Of a DNA stretch of 64,000 bases, positions 34,417-47,023 are shown in pieces (within the stretch, counting starts at the first letter, position 1; the number at the start of each line of letters is the position of its first letter). Made by a program: the position numbers and the translations under genes. Source of the DNA: Nymphaea colorata (taxonomy: Eukaryota; Streptophyta; Magnoliopsida; Nymphaeales; Nymphaeaceae); contig NC_045147.1 of assembly GCF_008831285.2 (NCBI RefSeq), positions 21,034,981 through 21,098,980 of the forward strand, written 5' to 3'. The notes under the pieces are model-generated. The model was not told where the DNA came from. It was given only the letters and a program-made list of their open reading frames with translations, and did no database searches.

Positions 34417-36245
34417 TAGATTCACAATAACTGTTGAATCAAGAGTACCCAACCGCGAAAAGATATGAGACGGTTTGCCATGAGCTGCCATAAAATCCAA
34501 AATCCCACCTGAACAAACTTAGCAATGAGTAGGAACCTTTTTTGGGGGAGGACTGGTGGCAATCAAAACAACAGCCGAATCTAGGAAAAGATGCCTGGAG
34601 TTCAAATTGCCTTCATCAGCGTTGGGGTTTAAACCCTTCATTGTCACCCGTAATTTCCCAAAATTTTCAAGTTAAATACCTAACAAAATGTGATTATACA
34701 ACTGAGCTCAATTTTCTTAAAGAGATATATTTTTAAAGAAAATTCTTTTGGGCACCACTAGACTGGGGATCCTATCCAATTTTATACCCAATGCCTAAAA
34801 AACACTTTCTCGTGTAAGAAAAATGGTTGTTGTACGAGAAGAGCCTTCCATTGAGCCAAGAGATGCAGTCCCGGCCCCCACAATGCATTGACTTCTTGTG
34901 TTTGTTTTGTAGATCTTCTCAAGCAATGTGACCAGGGTAGCACATCATAGTGCGGCCCAGCCCACAGGAATGAATATGCAATATGGAAAAATCTTTTCCC
35001 CTCTCTACAACTTCGACAGCCGGCACCAAGAAGAACTATCTTTGTAAAAGGTAGTTCCACTGGGGCGACACCTGCCAGAATATAACATCGATATTTCTTA
35101 AATTTTCTGGCAATTTCAATCAATGTTAGTCTAACCTTGAAATTAACTTCAAAGTGCTCGTCAGAGAGTTTGCTGTGACTGGTTGGAAATGGGTCATCAA
35201 CAAGGTGTGCCTCGGGAGATTAAGAAAGGTGCTAATCATTCTTGAAGGCTCAGCAATCTCTTCACTTATCTTTAAAGGTTTGAAAATGCCTGATATATGC
35301 CCCTCTATCTGCTTAGTACTCCTAGGAACATGTGATCCTACTATGACAGAGAATGCATCATTCATTTCTTTTCGGATTTATTATAGGCTTCAGTCTCGTT
35401 CCCCTTCCGTCTCGTTCACCTTTCGATAGATACAATGCTTGTAACCATTCGGTCACCTACATGCCCCCTCTCCACTCTCCAATTCTGCCTGGATCATTCT
35501 AAACTTGTTTCCCTTTGATCAACAATGCCTATCCTATTGCCTGTTCAAGCTACCATGACAGCTGCAAAGATCTTAAGGTGCACCCCCCCTAAAAGCTTAA
35601 AGCTTGGGGTATATTGATGCAACACTACTAGCAGGGATGTGACTCTCCCGTCTTTTTTTTTCTCTACCCACAATCATGTTTTAGAAAAATGATACCCAAT
35701 GGTAGCATCTTTAGAGAGTTCAGCCTGCCCCATTGGAACTACTTTGTCTCGCATAGTTCTAGCTAGCTGTTGATTACCCATCTTCTCCAAACTTGCTGCT
35801 CCGTTCCCGCCCTCAATGACATCAATGACATCGATCCCGCCCTCAATGACATCGAGTCCCCTAGTTTAGTTTTTGCAGAAGTACTAACTCGATTGCATAG
35901 TTGCAAGCCATCTAACTGGAGCTCTCCACTTTGCTTGTTCTTGCTCATCTAATAGTCGACCCACCACCCCTCTCTGTATACCTACAACAAGTAGTGCACC
36001 GATCTTGTTCTTGCTCATCTAATAGTCCACCCACCACCCTTTTTTTGAACTTGTAGACACTCTGAATGGAAAGGCAATCACAATCGCCTCCTTCCAAGAA
36101 AAGAAAAAAGACTCGACTCGGCTTGCAACTCTCACATTAACTTGCCAACATCAAGAGATGCTTCGGTAGGACTCCCACTCACTAGGCCGGCTGCAGCCTT
36201 GCACCACTAGTTAGTCGGAGACCACTAGTTAGTCGGAGACAAGTG

Positions 36246-36468
36246 ACCTTTCTAAACCCCATAACATCCCTCCTTTGGCTTCTCTACAATTAACAAAGCA
36301 TTATCAACCAATCCTTCAAACCTATCCATGCCCCATAGGGAGTTTCTATAAGCAGACCTTTCTAAACCCCATAGTGTGAACATCCTCCTTTGGCTTCTCT
36401 ACAATTAACAAAGCATTAACCAATCCTTCAAACCTATCCATGCCCGATAGGGAGTTTCTATAAGCAGC
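36246..36468. repeat. Local tandem duplication of about 110 bp in Z2
   Basis: 36246-36354 and 36355-36468 both read from ACCTTTCTAAACCCCATA to TTTCTATAAGCAG. The minus strand of this stretch is part of an open frame (36346-36657) with the word RFEGLVNALLIVEKPKED, perhaps a decayed retroelement coding region. Confidence 0.8.
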
Positions 36469-36657
36469 GACTGTAATCCTTAGCATCCAGCGACTGTAAT
36501 CCTTAGCTTCCCTGGGGCCGTCGTTGGTGAAAATGAGTCCCTTAGAACCTGTAAGATGCCTCCCTCTTTCAACGGATGAAAAGAACCATCTCGACTCCTG
36601 ACTGTGAAGACGCCTCCCTCTTACTCCTAAAAAATATGTCATACTTTCCGGCGGCAC
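36346..36657 (-). pseudogene. Decayed coding remnant, possibly internal region of the LTR element
   Basis: A minus-strand frame of about 103 codons with protein-like composition (SRWMLRITVAAYRNSLSGMD) lies about 130 bases downstream of the PBS at 36787-36798 in element orientation, where a gag region would begin. I recognise no gag motif. It ends at a stop and is disrupted by the local tandem duplication. Confidence 0.3.
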
Positions 36658-36786
36658 AACCTCTCATAACACTCCTAGACGAGGACGGCACAACCTCTCA
36701 TAACACTCCTAGACGAGGAAGAGCTGCCACCAGAGCTATAGCCCAAAACTCGCGAGGGCTGGATTCGATCAACACTGCTCTGGTAT

Positions 36787-36798
36787 GCTCTGATACCA
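36787..36798 (-). other. Perfect tRNA-iMet primer binding site
   Basis: Minus strand TGGTATCAGAGC, identical to the canonical plant retrotransposon PBS. It is preceded two bases earlier by CTAACA, a typical LTR end. Confidence 0.7.
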
Positions 36799-36800
36799 GT

Positions 36801-36908
36801 TGTTAGCCACTACCAGTTGTAGCCACTGCTACGCACGCTCAGCCCTAATTCCCAATTAGTGTTCTCCCTCGCCAGACTCTCAATGTTTGTGGTGTGCTTC
36901 GACCATAT

Positions 36909-36952
<44 letters not shown>

Positions 36953-37160
36953 CACTACTAGATCAGTCTCTTGGGGATCTCATACAATTTTATACCCAAT
37001 GCCAAACACTTTTGACAGTTAAACGCCCAGCAGCTTCTGTATTTTGTCATAAGCAACACCAAAGAATTTCCGAAAAAGACTCCTAACTCTGTCCGGTTGA
37101 AAAGGCCAACAACTGTGGCTTAGCTGCAATCCAACAACAATGCCTTAGCTGCCTGTACTT
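36801..37160 (-). mobile_element. LTR relic in Z2
   Basis: LTR-like DNA on the minus strand, ending ...GGCTAACA next to the perfect PBS. It contains a long (AT)n tract where the Z1 copy has a TATA-like box. The motif CTTGGGGATC...TTTTATACCCAATGCC at about 36970-37003 recurs at 23865 and 34768, suggesting further fragments of the same LTR. The far LTR boundary is not resolved. Confidence 0.5.
36905..36951. repeat. (AT)n microsatellite
   Basis: AT dinucleotides with one AA interruption. The Z1 counterpart near 27660 has only a few units, so the array expanded after the duplication or contracted in Z1. Confidence 0.95.
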
Positions 37161-37169
37161 CAATGTGAA

Positions 37170-37987
37170 TTTCATTTTCATCAGGTACGTCCCCTACAAT
37201 TGTGGTTGTTCAATATTATAATCTAAGTTGAAGGGCCAAATCTAGACTGCTGCCACCTTGGTCAAGAGACAAACTACTTAAACCATCTAATTTTCGGTTC
37301 TTCCAAATGCACTACAGAAAGGGAAACCCTTTGGCAAACTAAAATTCCCTGGCAGTTAGGGCTCATCTCCAGAGATCCAGCTAAGTGAAATACCTCCTTA
37401 GGCGTCTTCAAGTAGGGGTATGTTTTCTCTATATCCCCCTGGGAGACTGTTGAACTTGTTGCTGTGACTAAAGTGCCCGAAGAATTAGGATGAGGAGGAG
37501 GGCGATGTACGATGGGAGACTGTTGAACTTGTTGCTGTGACTAAAGTGCCCGAAGAATTAGGATGAGGAGGAGGGCGATGTACGATGATTGAAAATTTAA
37601 CATGGCTCTACAATTGCCCACATCCTAAACCCACTAATGAGTATCATAAAAGAGAGAGAGAAAGCACCTTCAACCATTCATCTAGCGCACCAATATAGTT
37701 CCAGACTTCCAGTTCCTACCTCCAGCTTTGTTGTCCCGTTCGTTTTCTACAGAATAAACCAAAAAGGACAATACCACACATGCATGTTGTATTCAAAATT
37801 AATGTTGTATTCAAAATTGACACTTCTGAGGCCCCTTGTCTACCAATTGACTAATTCTGCTAGCATTCTTAAGAGCATGAATTGATCTCCTGAACCCATG
37901 AACAAAGCGTACCTCTCAAAGATGCGGCCAACAACATCAAGCAGGAATGCATTGGTCCTTTTTAGAATGGTAAAACAGTTCAAGCAA
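37170..37987. repeat. Inverted, relocated block in Z2
   Basis: Z1 reads CTTCAATGTGAA|AACCTCCAGC without interruption at about 27820. Z2 carries about 818 bases at that point. The insert consists of the reverse complement of Z1 27100-27350, a 76-bp unit present twice in tandem (about 37434-37586), then the reverse complement of Z1 25612-25920. Thus a Z1-type segment has been inverted, shortened (D2 absent) and placed on the other side of the LTR relic. Confidence 0.75.
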
Positions 37988-37999
37988 TAAAACCTCCAG

Positions 38000-40900
38000 C
38001 ATAATTTGGGGATTCATAATGTATGTATGCTTGGGTATTCATGATGTATGTATGCCTATTGGTTAAATTGGGCATTCTAAGGCATGTCCATAGTCCTGTG
38101 TCACAAGCATTCTTTACTAGGCAGTCTGCTATAATACAGCAAAAAATAAAAAAGTCATGCTCGAGGTGCAAGTGAACATCAAATCTATTATTTCAAAATA
38201 AATCCATGCTACTGATCCTGATATAATAAACCACTCACCTTCCATTCACAGGCGGCCCAACAATCTGTCACCTGGTCCATGGACTTCTTCACGGGTTTCA
38301 ACCATCAATGGATTGCGTCAACTAGGCAATGTGCATCCCAATGACCAGTGAGTCTCCCTTGCCACCGAGAAATAGCTTCAGGCACAAGCCTTCTGCCAAA
38401 CTATTTACTGCAAGTTCATCAGCCATCACATTTTGCCCATGTTGACCACCATGCCCCTACTACTGCTCTCTTTCTTGTCTTTTATCTTTTTACTCATTGG
38501 AGATCCAATTATTTAGTCTTTGACCGAACCTTTACATCACATTCTAAGTGAAGATATAAAGGTAATTTGCTGGGCTGCATTAGGATCACCTGTGGGTCAG
38601 CATTATTAATATTCTACTTTGTGAAATCATGAAATCATTAAGTCTATTAGCACTGAAACTGAAACTGAAGCTATTTGAGGAGGGAGTGTGTTTCAGATCT
38701 GCCAAAGCAGCAGACCAAACACGGTGTGGAAGAGGATAAGCAACCTGCACCATATAAGAACAGCTTAGCTTATATTTGAACTTTGAAAGCCCAGTCGTCT
38801 TCAAGGAAGAATTGAGCAGATATCATTGGTGAAAGGAAAGTGTGACATATGCATTGTGGATTAACCAAAAACCCAAATCTATTAACCTGAGGAAGAGCGG
38901 TACAACTATAATAGGGTTACGGAGTAATGCTTTTCAGAAAAGCACGTGGAATTGCAAGGTATCCCTCATGCTCAAGGATTGATCCTAACCTCAACTCCGA
39001 AAATTTAATGGCCTGTGCAACTGCAAGAACCCATGCAGAACACGGAAAGGATATCTGGAAAATGATAAAAGGCCAGTGACAATCCACTTGAAAATGCCGA
39101 ACCTTGCAATCTCGGCGTCACAATTTAATCTCTAGCTTTCAAGTCTGCAATACCACCTAACTGCCAAATACCTGTTCAACCAAGGTGGACTTGGCTTAGG
39201 GTAAACATGTCAAATTCAGTTAGGGTGCAAAGTTTACTACTATACACTGAAGCTGGCTTGAAAATCTAAGGAAAAAAGAACCGCCCATTATTCTCTATCT
39301 ACGCAAGTTCAGTAAATAACACATTATTCACAAACAGTGCTACCCTTCTTTTTCTCAGTTACAGTAAGGTATGAAAAATGTTCAGTTTTCTTTTTCAATT
39401 ACACCATCCAACACAAGTAGACTTCTACTCTATCCCTACCTGTCTAATCTCTCCTCCTTGCACTTTAAGCTCAATAATTCAACAACTCAAGCCAAAAAAG
39501 TTGGAATAAAAACAAACCAAGAAAATGAAGAAATAATCCTACATTCACTAACTAAGTTGAACTCTTATTAACTACCAGATATAAAATCTCTCTCACCCAC
39601 ACGCACACAAAAACAAAAGAAAAAGGAAAAACCAAATCAACAAAGCAGGCAATAGTACAAAGTGTACAAAGATTTCCACTAATGGCTACAAGGTTAATGA
39701 TAAAGATTCCGCTTGAATACTAAACAATGTTGCAGATTCTACCTAAGAGGCAACAAAAGTAATTTTGGTATACTTTCTCCATGCCCTGGCAATGTCGACA
39801 AAAATTTGGTGTGGTTTTTATGTTAAATCTCTTTAAAATGATATTCTTGATAAAAACCAGTGAAAACCATACACCAAATTTTAAATTTTCCAATAAGTGG
39901 CAAGTCCGTATCAAATATGGGGAACAAACAGATACTAAGATGGACTCAAAAATGCACAATTCTCTAGACGCCACACATGTACTAAGATAGACCAAAAATG
40001 GAAGATTCTCTGGATGCATCCTCCCTTTAATTTCTTCAAACATTCTTTTGATCACCAACTTGGAAACAAATGAGACTTGGAAAAAAATGTAAGAGCTCTA
40101 AGATAAACTAATAAACGCTTTAATTATAGACATAAAATGGAAAATAACCAAAATAATACCCACTTTGAAGTCTGTACTCTCTAAACTAATTGGACTATGG
40201 TAAACGGCAACTCAATATCAACAAATTTGAAAGACTGCTTTAAGCATGTAACTTAAGTTGTCTAATGCATACACTAGCAGAACTGAGATCACAAATTCAG
40301 GTAAAAGACAGACTAATTGATTACTAGAAACTCGTCAGGTTGCTGCAAGCAATCTAATTTCTGCACATATATGTAATTTTCTCATGAATTTATAGCAAAA
40401 ATTCTTCGTTTCAATATAAATTTTGCAATCACTTTGCAGCCACTGGGTCAAATAAGATTCCCTGCAATCAAATAAGCCAAAACCAAGGGATAACTGGTCT
40501 TAGGAAGCAAAACAAATCAATTGTCAAAGGTTGAAGTCACCTAAACATCCACAATTTGGAAACAAAAGTTTACAACAACAACAACTCTATCTCTGAGGAG
40601 ATTTCTGGTGTTTTGGGTGTGGTTTTCAAGCTCTCAAATGTACAGTACAGGCATAGAGTTGATTTCCTACCAAAAGATGTCAAGTTTTTACTTTGAAATA
40701 GCTCATAAATCATCGATTTAAATCACAAGCTTGAGTGCTCGTTGTGCAAATGATATGTCCTTCATTTACCCTCAATATTGTACAAGCATTAGGATTCATT
40801 TCGCATCAATGTAGTTGAATCTCTAGAAAGGAAAATCTTTAAATTTTCAAAATATGAACATAAAAGAATAGTCCTCAACATCTTAGAAAGTCAAAAAGAG

Positions 40901-41071
40901 GAATGGCTATTGACTCAAGACACGTGCATCCACAAAAGACTGTCACATTCAATTCCTAGGAGTTTAGCCATCATGCCATTCATATCTTGACAGGCACCTT
41001 TTTTTTCTTTTTTTTTTCCTTTTCTTTTTTGTTTTTGCAATAAGCTTTTTGTCACTTTTTTTTTTGTTTTT
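38000..41071. other. Colinear, gene-free part of Z2
   Basis: Matches Z1 from about 27.82 to 31.02 kb with small indels and lacks the 228-bp Z1 segment. It has a Z2-only stretch near 39265-39400. No gene was supported. Confidence 0.5.
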
Positions 41072-41943
41072 GATTTTTTTCTTTAGGCCGACCTTCACCT
41101 TTGAGGGAATCCCTCACCACCCCAAAGGCTACTACGGAGCTCCACCACTTTAGTGGTTATGTGTAGTTTTTTTCATGTATCCAACCCGTTTCACCTTGCG
41201 GGTTTTCAACATGTCAAAAGTTCATAAGTCTTCATCTTCGCGGTATAGACATAAATCACCTTTATGCCTACCCGGTACTCTCGATTACTGACCCAGAGGA
41301 ACGACCACACAAGCCCCGAGCCCATCTCTCAACTCTCATTTTGCTACCTGCCAATATTTTAAAAGGCATTATGGCTTCTCTCCTAAGATATTTTCCTGAT
41401 AAATCCTTGCAGACGCTTGATCACTTAAGTCAATAGCCCTTCATAGTCTTGACTTTCTCAGTTTCATTGAATTTTTCTTCACTGCTCATATCCAAGATCT
41501 TTGAAGATTTCCGCTTCTAATGATTGACAACAAAAACTTGAAATTTTTTCCTTCTACTCAAGGAGGTATTAAGAATAAGCTGAAGGTATATCATTATGTG
41601 AGAAAATATTTTCAAAATGTTTTTTGGTAAAATTAAAAATTTTCACTTTTAAAAATCTTCTTGACATCAAATGGTATATCACCTAGAATTAGAAACTCTC
41701 GTCTGCCTAAAGAGAGGAGTGTCTATGAAACCAGATGGATTTGTTGGGTAGAAGAATGAACTACATCAGCTCTCCTATAAAAGTAGGGTATTCAAAACAA
41801 AATGTTGATTTCAGGGTGAAGGGTTCTCATCCATGTCAAGTCCTCAACTAATTGGAAGTTTCAAACAATTGGGTAAAGCACATTCTCTCCCTAAACAAAC
41901 GACTAGATTTAGATTGCACAAAAGTTTGGCCCACCGACAACTT
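41072..41943. repeat. 872-bp homogenised block, Z2 copy
   Basis: Partner of 31026-31897: same length, about six substitutions and no indels. Divergence resumes immediately to the right, where Z1 has extra bases (TTTAGCTTCAATAA). Confidence 0.8.
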
Positions 41944-43390
41944 GATTTCACCAATAGTTTATGAACACCACATTTATGAACCAATAAAAAATTTGTATCC
42001 ACAATCAGCAAATCAAATCTCAAACCAGAGTTCTGATACAATAAAAATGTGAGTCACATAGTGACATATGTAAACCTACAATGAAACTCAATGAAAGGCA
42101 CCAATGCCAAGTTACCACGAAAATAAAGAATGAAAAATATAATTGAATATCACCAAAAGTTGTGGAAAAAGCTACGTTACAATGGCAAACACAAGATCTA
42201 CATATACACGCATCTGAAAGATTTAGCATAAGAGCAGTCTGCAAGCTTATCCTTGTCAAGCATTGAAGTGTTCTTCTCATTAGCAGAAATCCACTAATAG
42301 GATGTTCTTAGAAAACACCAGTTACGACTCAGACCATACTGAAGTGAAAAATGTATTTGAAACTACCGTCAAGGTGAAGTTTCAAAAAATTAGCGTGTAA
42401 ACAAATCCTGTTAGTCAGACGCCCTCATTTATATCACATAAAACAATGCACCACTACTTCTAATACAGAGACAGAATTCCAGCTACGCTGCAGTATCAGA
42501 GTTCGAAAATCGAGTTCCTGTCAATTAACTTCCAAGAAGTTGGCCTTCATTTTCCTTCTTCTTTTTTTCTTCGAGATACCAATGCTCATAAGTAAAATTT
42601 TAAGATGCTCGAGTGATGCCAAATCCATGTTACGAATCTTTTTTTGAGCATCACAACTAGTTCAAAAAACGCTCATTTTGAAGTTAGAACCAGGTGTACA
42701 TGGTTTTAGTCTAATGTCAGCAAAAAAGAAAAATTGAAAGTCCAAAACCTGTCGTTCTAAACCTATTTCACTAATGACCGTCAGAACGTAAAACAGAACT
42801 TGAAACAAGAAAACGTACCAACTGTGCTGCAAGCTGCTAACCGCACCTTCAATGTAAAAAATTCTCATAAAATTACTCAATTTCACCATAAAACAGCCTG
42901 CATTTGCGATTTAGGAATCGTCCTTACAACAGTGCTTCAAGTATGGCAAAACATGGTTTATCACTTCATGTCTGAGACACTGCCAAATTCTATTAAAAGA
43001 AAACCCTGTGGGGTTTCATTCCTGGAACAGAGTGTAAGCCCGTAAACGGTCGGCAGAAAACGAAAACACCATTCTCGGGTCAGAAAATCAAAGCCCTTAA
43101 AAAACACGACCATGCAGAACAAAAAAACAAAGGAAATCAGGGAATCTCAACCTCACGAAACAAAAAAACCGGATGCCTATGGATTAAAATAATCAGCAAC
43201 TAGAGGCAGGAATAGAAGACCCTCAACTTCGAAGATGAGAGCGAGGAAAAGATCGCTCAAATCTATCCAACCTGAACAAGGTAAGAAAGGAGAAATAGGA
43301 CAAGCAAATAGCAGGACAGAACACAATCAATCTAATTCATCGCAAGAGAGAGAGGGGGGGAGGGAGAGGAACCTGCAGTCGGTGAAAATC

Positions 43391-43700
43391 TCAGACTTCT
43401 CCGTTGGTGAAGAATACGATGAATGGAACAAAAGCTTTGCAGAACACGAAGAGCTCCAGCGCCTTCTTAACCAATCCCTTTTGAAGCAGGCTTCCGGCCG
43501 AGCTTTGAAGACCTTCACGGCCGTCGGCACACGGAGCAGATGTCGCCGGACGAAAACTGTTTACTGTCGACGCCGTTCCGCTCACCCACGAAGCTGCAGG
43601 ACTAGAGGAGGAAGAAGGAAGCTGCAAGGAGGAGGACGGCGGCTGCGGCAGAAGCCGACGTTCACCATGCCAGCCCTAACGGGCTTGTTCATCGAACAGG
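43391..43700 (-). other. GC-rich first-exon-like region at end of Z2
   Basis: Counterpart of 33045-33420. The short ATG frame (from about 43669) leading to G|GTGAGC is conserved with a 9-base in-frame difference. The other frame acquires a TGA at the position where Z1 reads TCA. If that second frame were coding, this copy would be broken. Confidence 0.33.
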
Positions 43701-43746
43701 AAAGTTGATCCCTAAATTTCCGGAAATATCTTTGCGGAAAAATCGT

Positions 43747-44470
43747 CCAACGGACACTTTCTTCAACTCACGTTAATGGGCAGGAAAAATGAAATTCGGT
43801 TTGCCCCAACGAAACGTTTAATGGGTATGGACATTTTTTTTCAAATTGAATAGTAAACAATTATTTAATTTAAATAATTTTAAAATCCTTTTTCATGTAA
43901 GAAATGGCATAAAGCCGCGGCAGAAGAAGCTTGTTTTTCAAGTGAGTTATAATTTTCAGATTACATTGATTGGTTTAAGTTTATATTTTTCTGTCTTGCT
44001 ATTACCATGTTTAGCGCCTTGCTGTTCTGACCGTTAATAATATTTCATTTGCTTGTTATTCCTTTTTTTATATTGAAAAGTTATAAAATTGCACACTCTA
44101 AGTGTCTTTATAATAATTTTATAGTTGCTACATGGCAAAGTTTATTTGCTTCCATTACTTATTCTTATATGTGATATTTTGTCACTTCGACTCTCAAATC
44201 AAACTAAGGAAATGCAAGGAAGCTGTTGAATGGTGAAAGGCACAATAATGCAAAATAGTCTAATAGTTTCTACTTCCACAGTCCGTTTATATAATTAATG
44301 AATGCGATGAAAGACATTTCATACCTCATCAAAGTTGTGCCACATTAAATGGATGCACTAGCTTGTTTGTTTAATCATAAGATAATTGCAGAAATTTGAT
44401 TTTTAGAGAGAAATTGAGTGAAGTTGGTTCAATTCCATCACATTCAATGGATTAGATTGGATCAGATTTA
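43747..44470. repeat. Y segment, copy 3
   Basis: Third copy of the segment starting CCAACGGACA. Its right part, including CATTCAATGGATTAGATTG, matches copy 1 better than copy 2, which is truncated earlier. Confidence 0.8.
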
Positions 44471-45658
44471 CCATTTCTGATCTTTGATCAAATATAAACA
44501 AATGAAAACCTATGTCATATTAGCTTTTAATCACAATCAAAATCTTATCTCATTCCAACTTTTAACCAACTCACTTTTATGAAGCGGTGAATGCATCCCC
44601 GGTAGAGATTTACTACGCAATAATCATCACCGTTGAAGCTTCTGGGGACAAGGGGGGGCGTTGAAAGAGCTAAGCTTAAAGCGGTGAGAAATATCACCCG
44701 TGTAGATTGATTAGTCACCGCTATAGCCCAAGATGATATTCCAAAGACCGATTTCAAAATAAATATAAGGTGTAAGTTTCTTCGCTGTGATGTAACAAAA
44801 GATTCCCAACTGTGGAGGAGTTTAAACGAATGAAGGTTTGTTTAGACAAGCATGGAGGAAGATCTATTGCCATTTGGTAATTAGCTCTGTTGATGAAGGC
44901 AAGGTCAGACAAAGACGGTGAAAATAGAAGAAAAGCAAAAGAGAAATAAGAAAGAAATGCATCATAATAATGTTGCTAATTGTCTGAGGAATATTGCAGC
45001 AAAGGACAAGTGAAAAACCGAAAGAAAGAAGGTAAATCTTGCCGTTAAGGAAAAGAAAAAAGAAACAACGCTCCTTTGCCTTTTCCTTTGTTTCTTGCTC
45101 ATTTTATTAATTTAAAACTCTTGCGACAACCTGCAATGTAGATGGTTCGCGTTGTCGTCCAGAAAATAGTTGCCATTATATATCTGACAATGCTGCCTTT
45201 GTAGCAAACAGGTCACTTTACCTGTTGCTTTTTTTAACCTTTTATTGTAGCAAACAGCTGATTCCGACATGAATCAGCAAAATCTACTATTATATATTTC
45301 TTAAGAATAAAAATTACATTAAATAATTAAAATTAATTAGAAACTTTCAAAAAAATTAAAATAACTTAAAATATAAATTGTGGATGACATTTGGCATCCA
45401 TGTACTGGCTGATTAAGCAAAGTATTCAAATTGACACATTCAATTCGTTTTTCTATAATAGCACTTTCTAGTACATATATTATAGTTGAGACGTCAGTCC
45501 CACCTACTCTGCTTAGGTTGATTCAATACTATTTTTCTGCAACCTAACCATTTCAGCTAATCAAAAGTGTTTACAGTCTTCAAATAAAAATACCAAATAC
45601 ATTTTCTTCATCATATGTCATAGCAATGCAGAAAGTCCACATAGCAGACCGGATTACA

Positions 45659-45702
<44 letters not shown>

Positions 45703-45871
45703 CAAAGGCAAAGCAGTTGCTTTCATAAATGCCCTAGAGGCAAGGTTGTTTCTTGGGAGAGGGGGAAGAGGGAATTCCATGAATGGACCAGTCCCATTAC
45801 AACGCCCCCCATGTGACTGAGTCAGGCTTTTAAAAGAAGGCATTTAATCCTCGACCTCCTTTTGTGGCATG
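44471..45871. other. Intergenic spacer between Y3 and X2
   Basis: No gene. It contains GCGGTGA/TCACCGC palindromic words at 44584-44726, A-rich tracts (44930-45065) and an (AT)n microsatellite at 45666-45699. Confidence 0.6.
45666..45699. repeat. (AT)17 microsatellite
   Basis: Uninterrupted AT dinucleotides. Confidence 0.95.
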
Positions 45872-46190
45872 GGAATTGCTTTTCTTCATCTGCCCTCTTC
45901 CTTCATTCAAAGCTCACATTCTGCTTTGCCCATTACACACACAGGTTTGGTTTTCTGTCTCTATCTTCTGGATTATTCTACATCCCTCACCGCCCGTCAT
46001 CACTTGCATTTACTTCATCTTACGGTAAATTTTTTACTGTGATCAAGCGTTAACACCAAGGGTGAATGTTTTTACTGTGGTAAAATTCATTACCGTATAT
46101 AAATCTGCTTCCAACTTTAAAGTCAAATGATCTCACGATTTTCAATGCCGTAACGGGTCTTATGATGCATATTGATTACATTCATATTTT
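45872..46190. repeat. X segment, copy 2
   Basis: Direct homologue of 22068-22395. After the shared TTCATATTTT the sequence continues into DNA not found beside copy 1. Confidence 0.85.
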
Positions 46191-46654
46191 CGCCAGTTGT
46201 TTTAATGAAAATCTTGGTAAGAGTGTCGTATCTAAGTATTTTAATCAACATTTTCAACATCATTGGACTTTAAGCAATTACAAAGTATACAATCCAAAGA
46301 TTGAAGATAGTATTTTAACTCAAAACTTTTGTCTTTTGTTTAGAAAACAAAGATGGTTGTTCATCGGGTGTGACCAACTCCAGTTGGAGCGCAAACCATT
46401 CAGTTTTCCCTCTCTCTGGTAGTACCAAATCCATTTTCAATCCAATTTTCTATCTACCTAGCCCATCTGGATCCGACCTATTTGCTCCCTTTGACTCTTC
46501 TTTATATCGTTCTTTTATGTGACTTAGGTCTCCAAGGGGGTTGACACAGTGGGCTACGCGCCAAATGAGCAGTTCCGATCCCCCCCCCCCTATGGCCTCC
46601 GATACGAGTGAGTTGATGCAGTCCATGGCCCCGGGGTTTCGGACCAGTTTTAAG
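46191..46654. other. Intergenic DNA right of the duplication array
   Basis: No supportable gene. A C9-10 homopolymer lies near 46580. Confidence 0.5.
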
Positions 46655-47015
46655 TAAGGATGTCAACGGATCAGATGTATCCTTAATCATATCCCCTTTT
46701 TCGAATATTTAAAATTGTATCCAAATCTAAAATCTGAATCTGATTTTTATATTTATATCTGAATCCGAATCCGCATTTTGAATCGGATTTTATCAAATTT
46801 CAAAATTTAATAGCATTAGATACAAGATATTTGTCTAAAAAAGAATTCGATCAGATATTTATGTATATCCGAATCCGAATTCGACTGGATGTCATTTATT
46901 AAATTCGAATCTGATCCGATTTCTTAATCGGATATTAAATTTGTTTTCATATCCGATTTTTTTCGAATTGGTTCGGTCGGATATCCTATTCAGATCAGAT
47001 ATATTGACATCCCTA
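46655..47015. mobile_element. hAT-type MITE (361 bp) with 8-bp target duplication
   Basis: The element starts TAAGGATGTCAA and ends TTGACATCCCTA, imperfect terminal inverted repeats with one mismatch in 12. It is flanked by GTTTTAAG at 46647-46654 and 47016-47023. An 8-bp duplication and a TA(G/A)GGATGTCAA terminus fit the hAT superfamily. The interior is AT-rich with repeated GAATCCGAAT/ATCCGATTTT words and no coding capacity, so it is non-autonomous. Confidence 0.88.
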
Positions 47016-47023
47016 GTTTTAAG

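Larger units (their letters stand above)
34495..43743. repeat. Large tandem duplication unit Z2 (about 9.2 kb)
   Basis: Direct copy of Z1 (about 23506-33456). Its left part is rearranged by local tandem duplications (36246-36354 with 36355-36468; about 37434-37586) and by an inverted 818-bp insert at 37170-37987. The right half is colinear with Z1. No complete gene was found. Confidence 0.88.

Noticed and set aside
43235-43708. 157-codon plus frame at the end of Z2
   Set aside because: The homologous region of Z1 breaks this frame, and its composition (Arg/Lys/Glu-rich, low complexity) is what the GC-rich island and GA repeat would give by chance.
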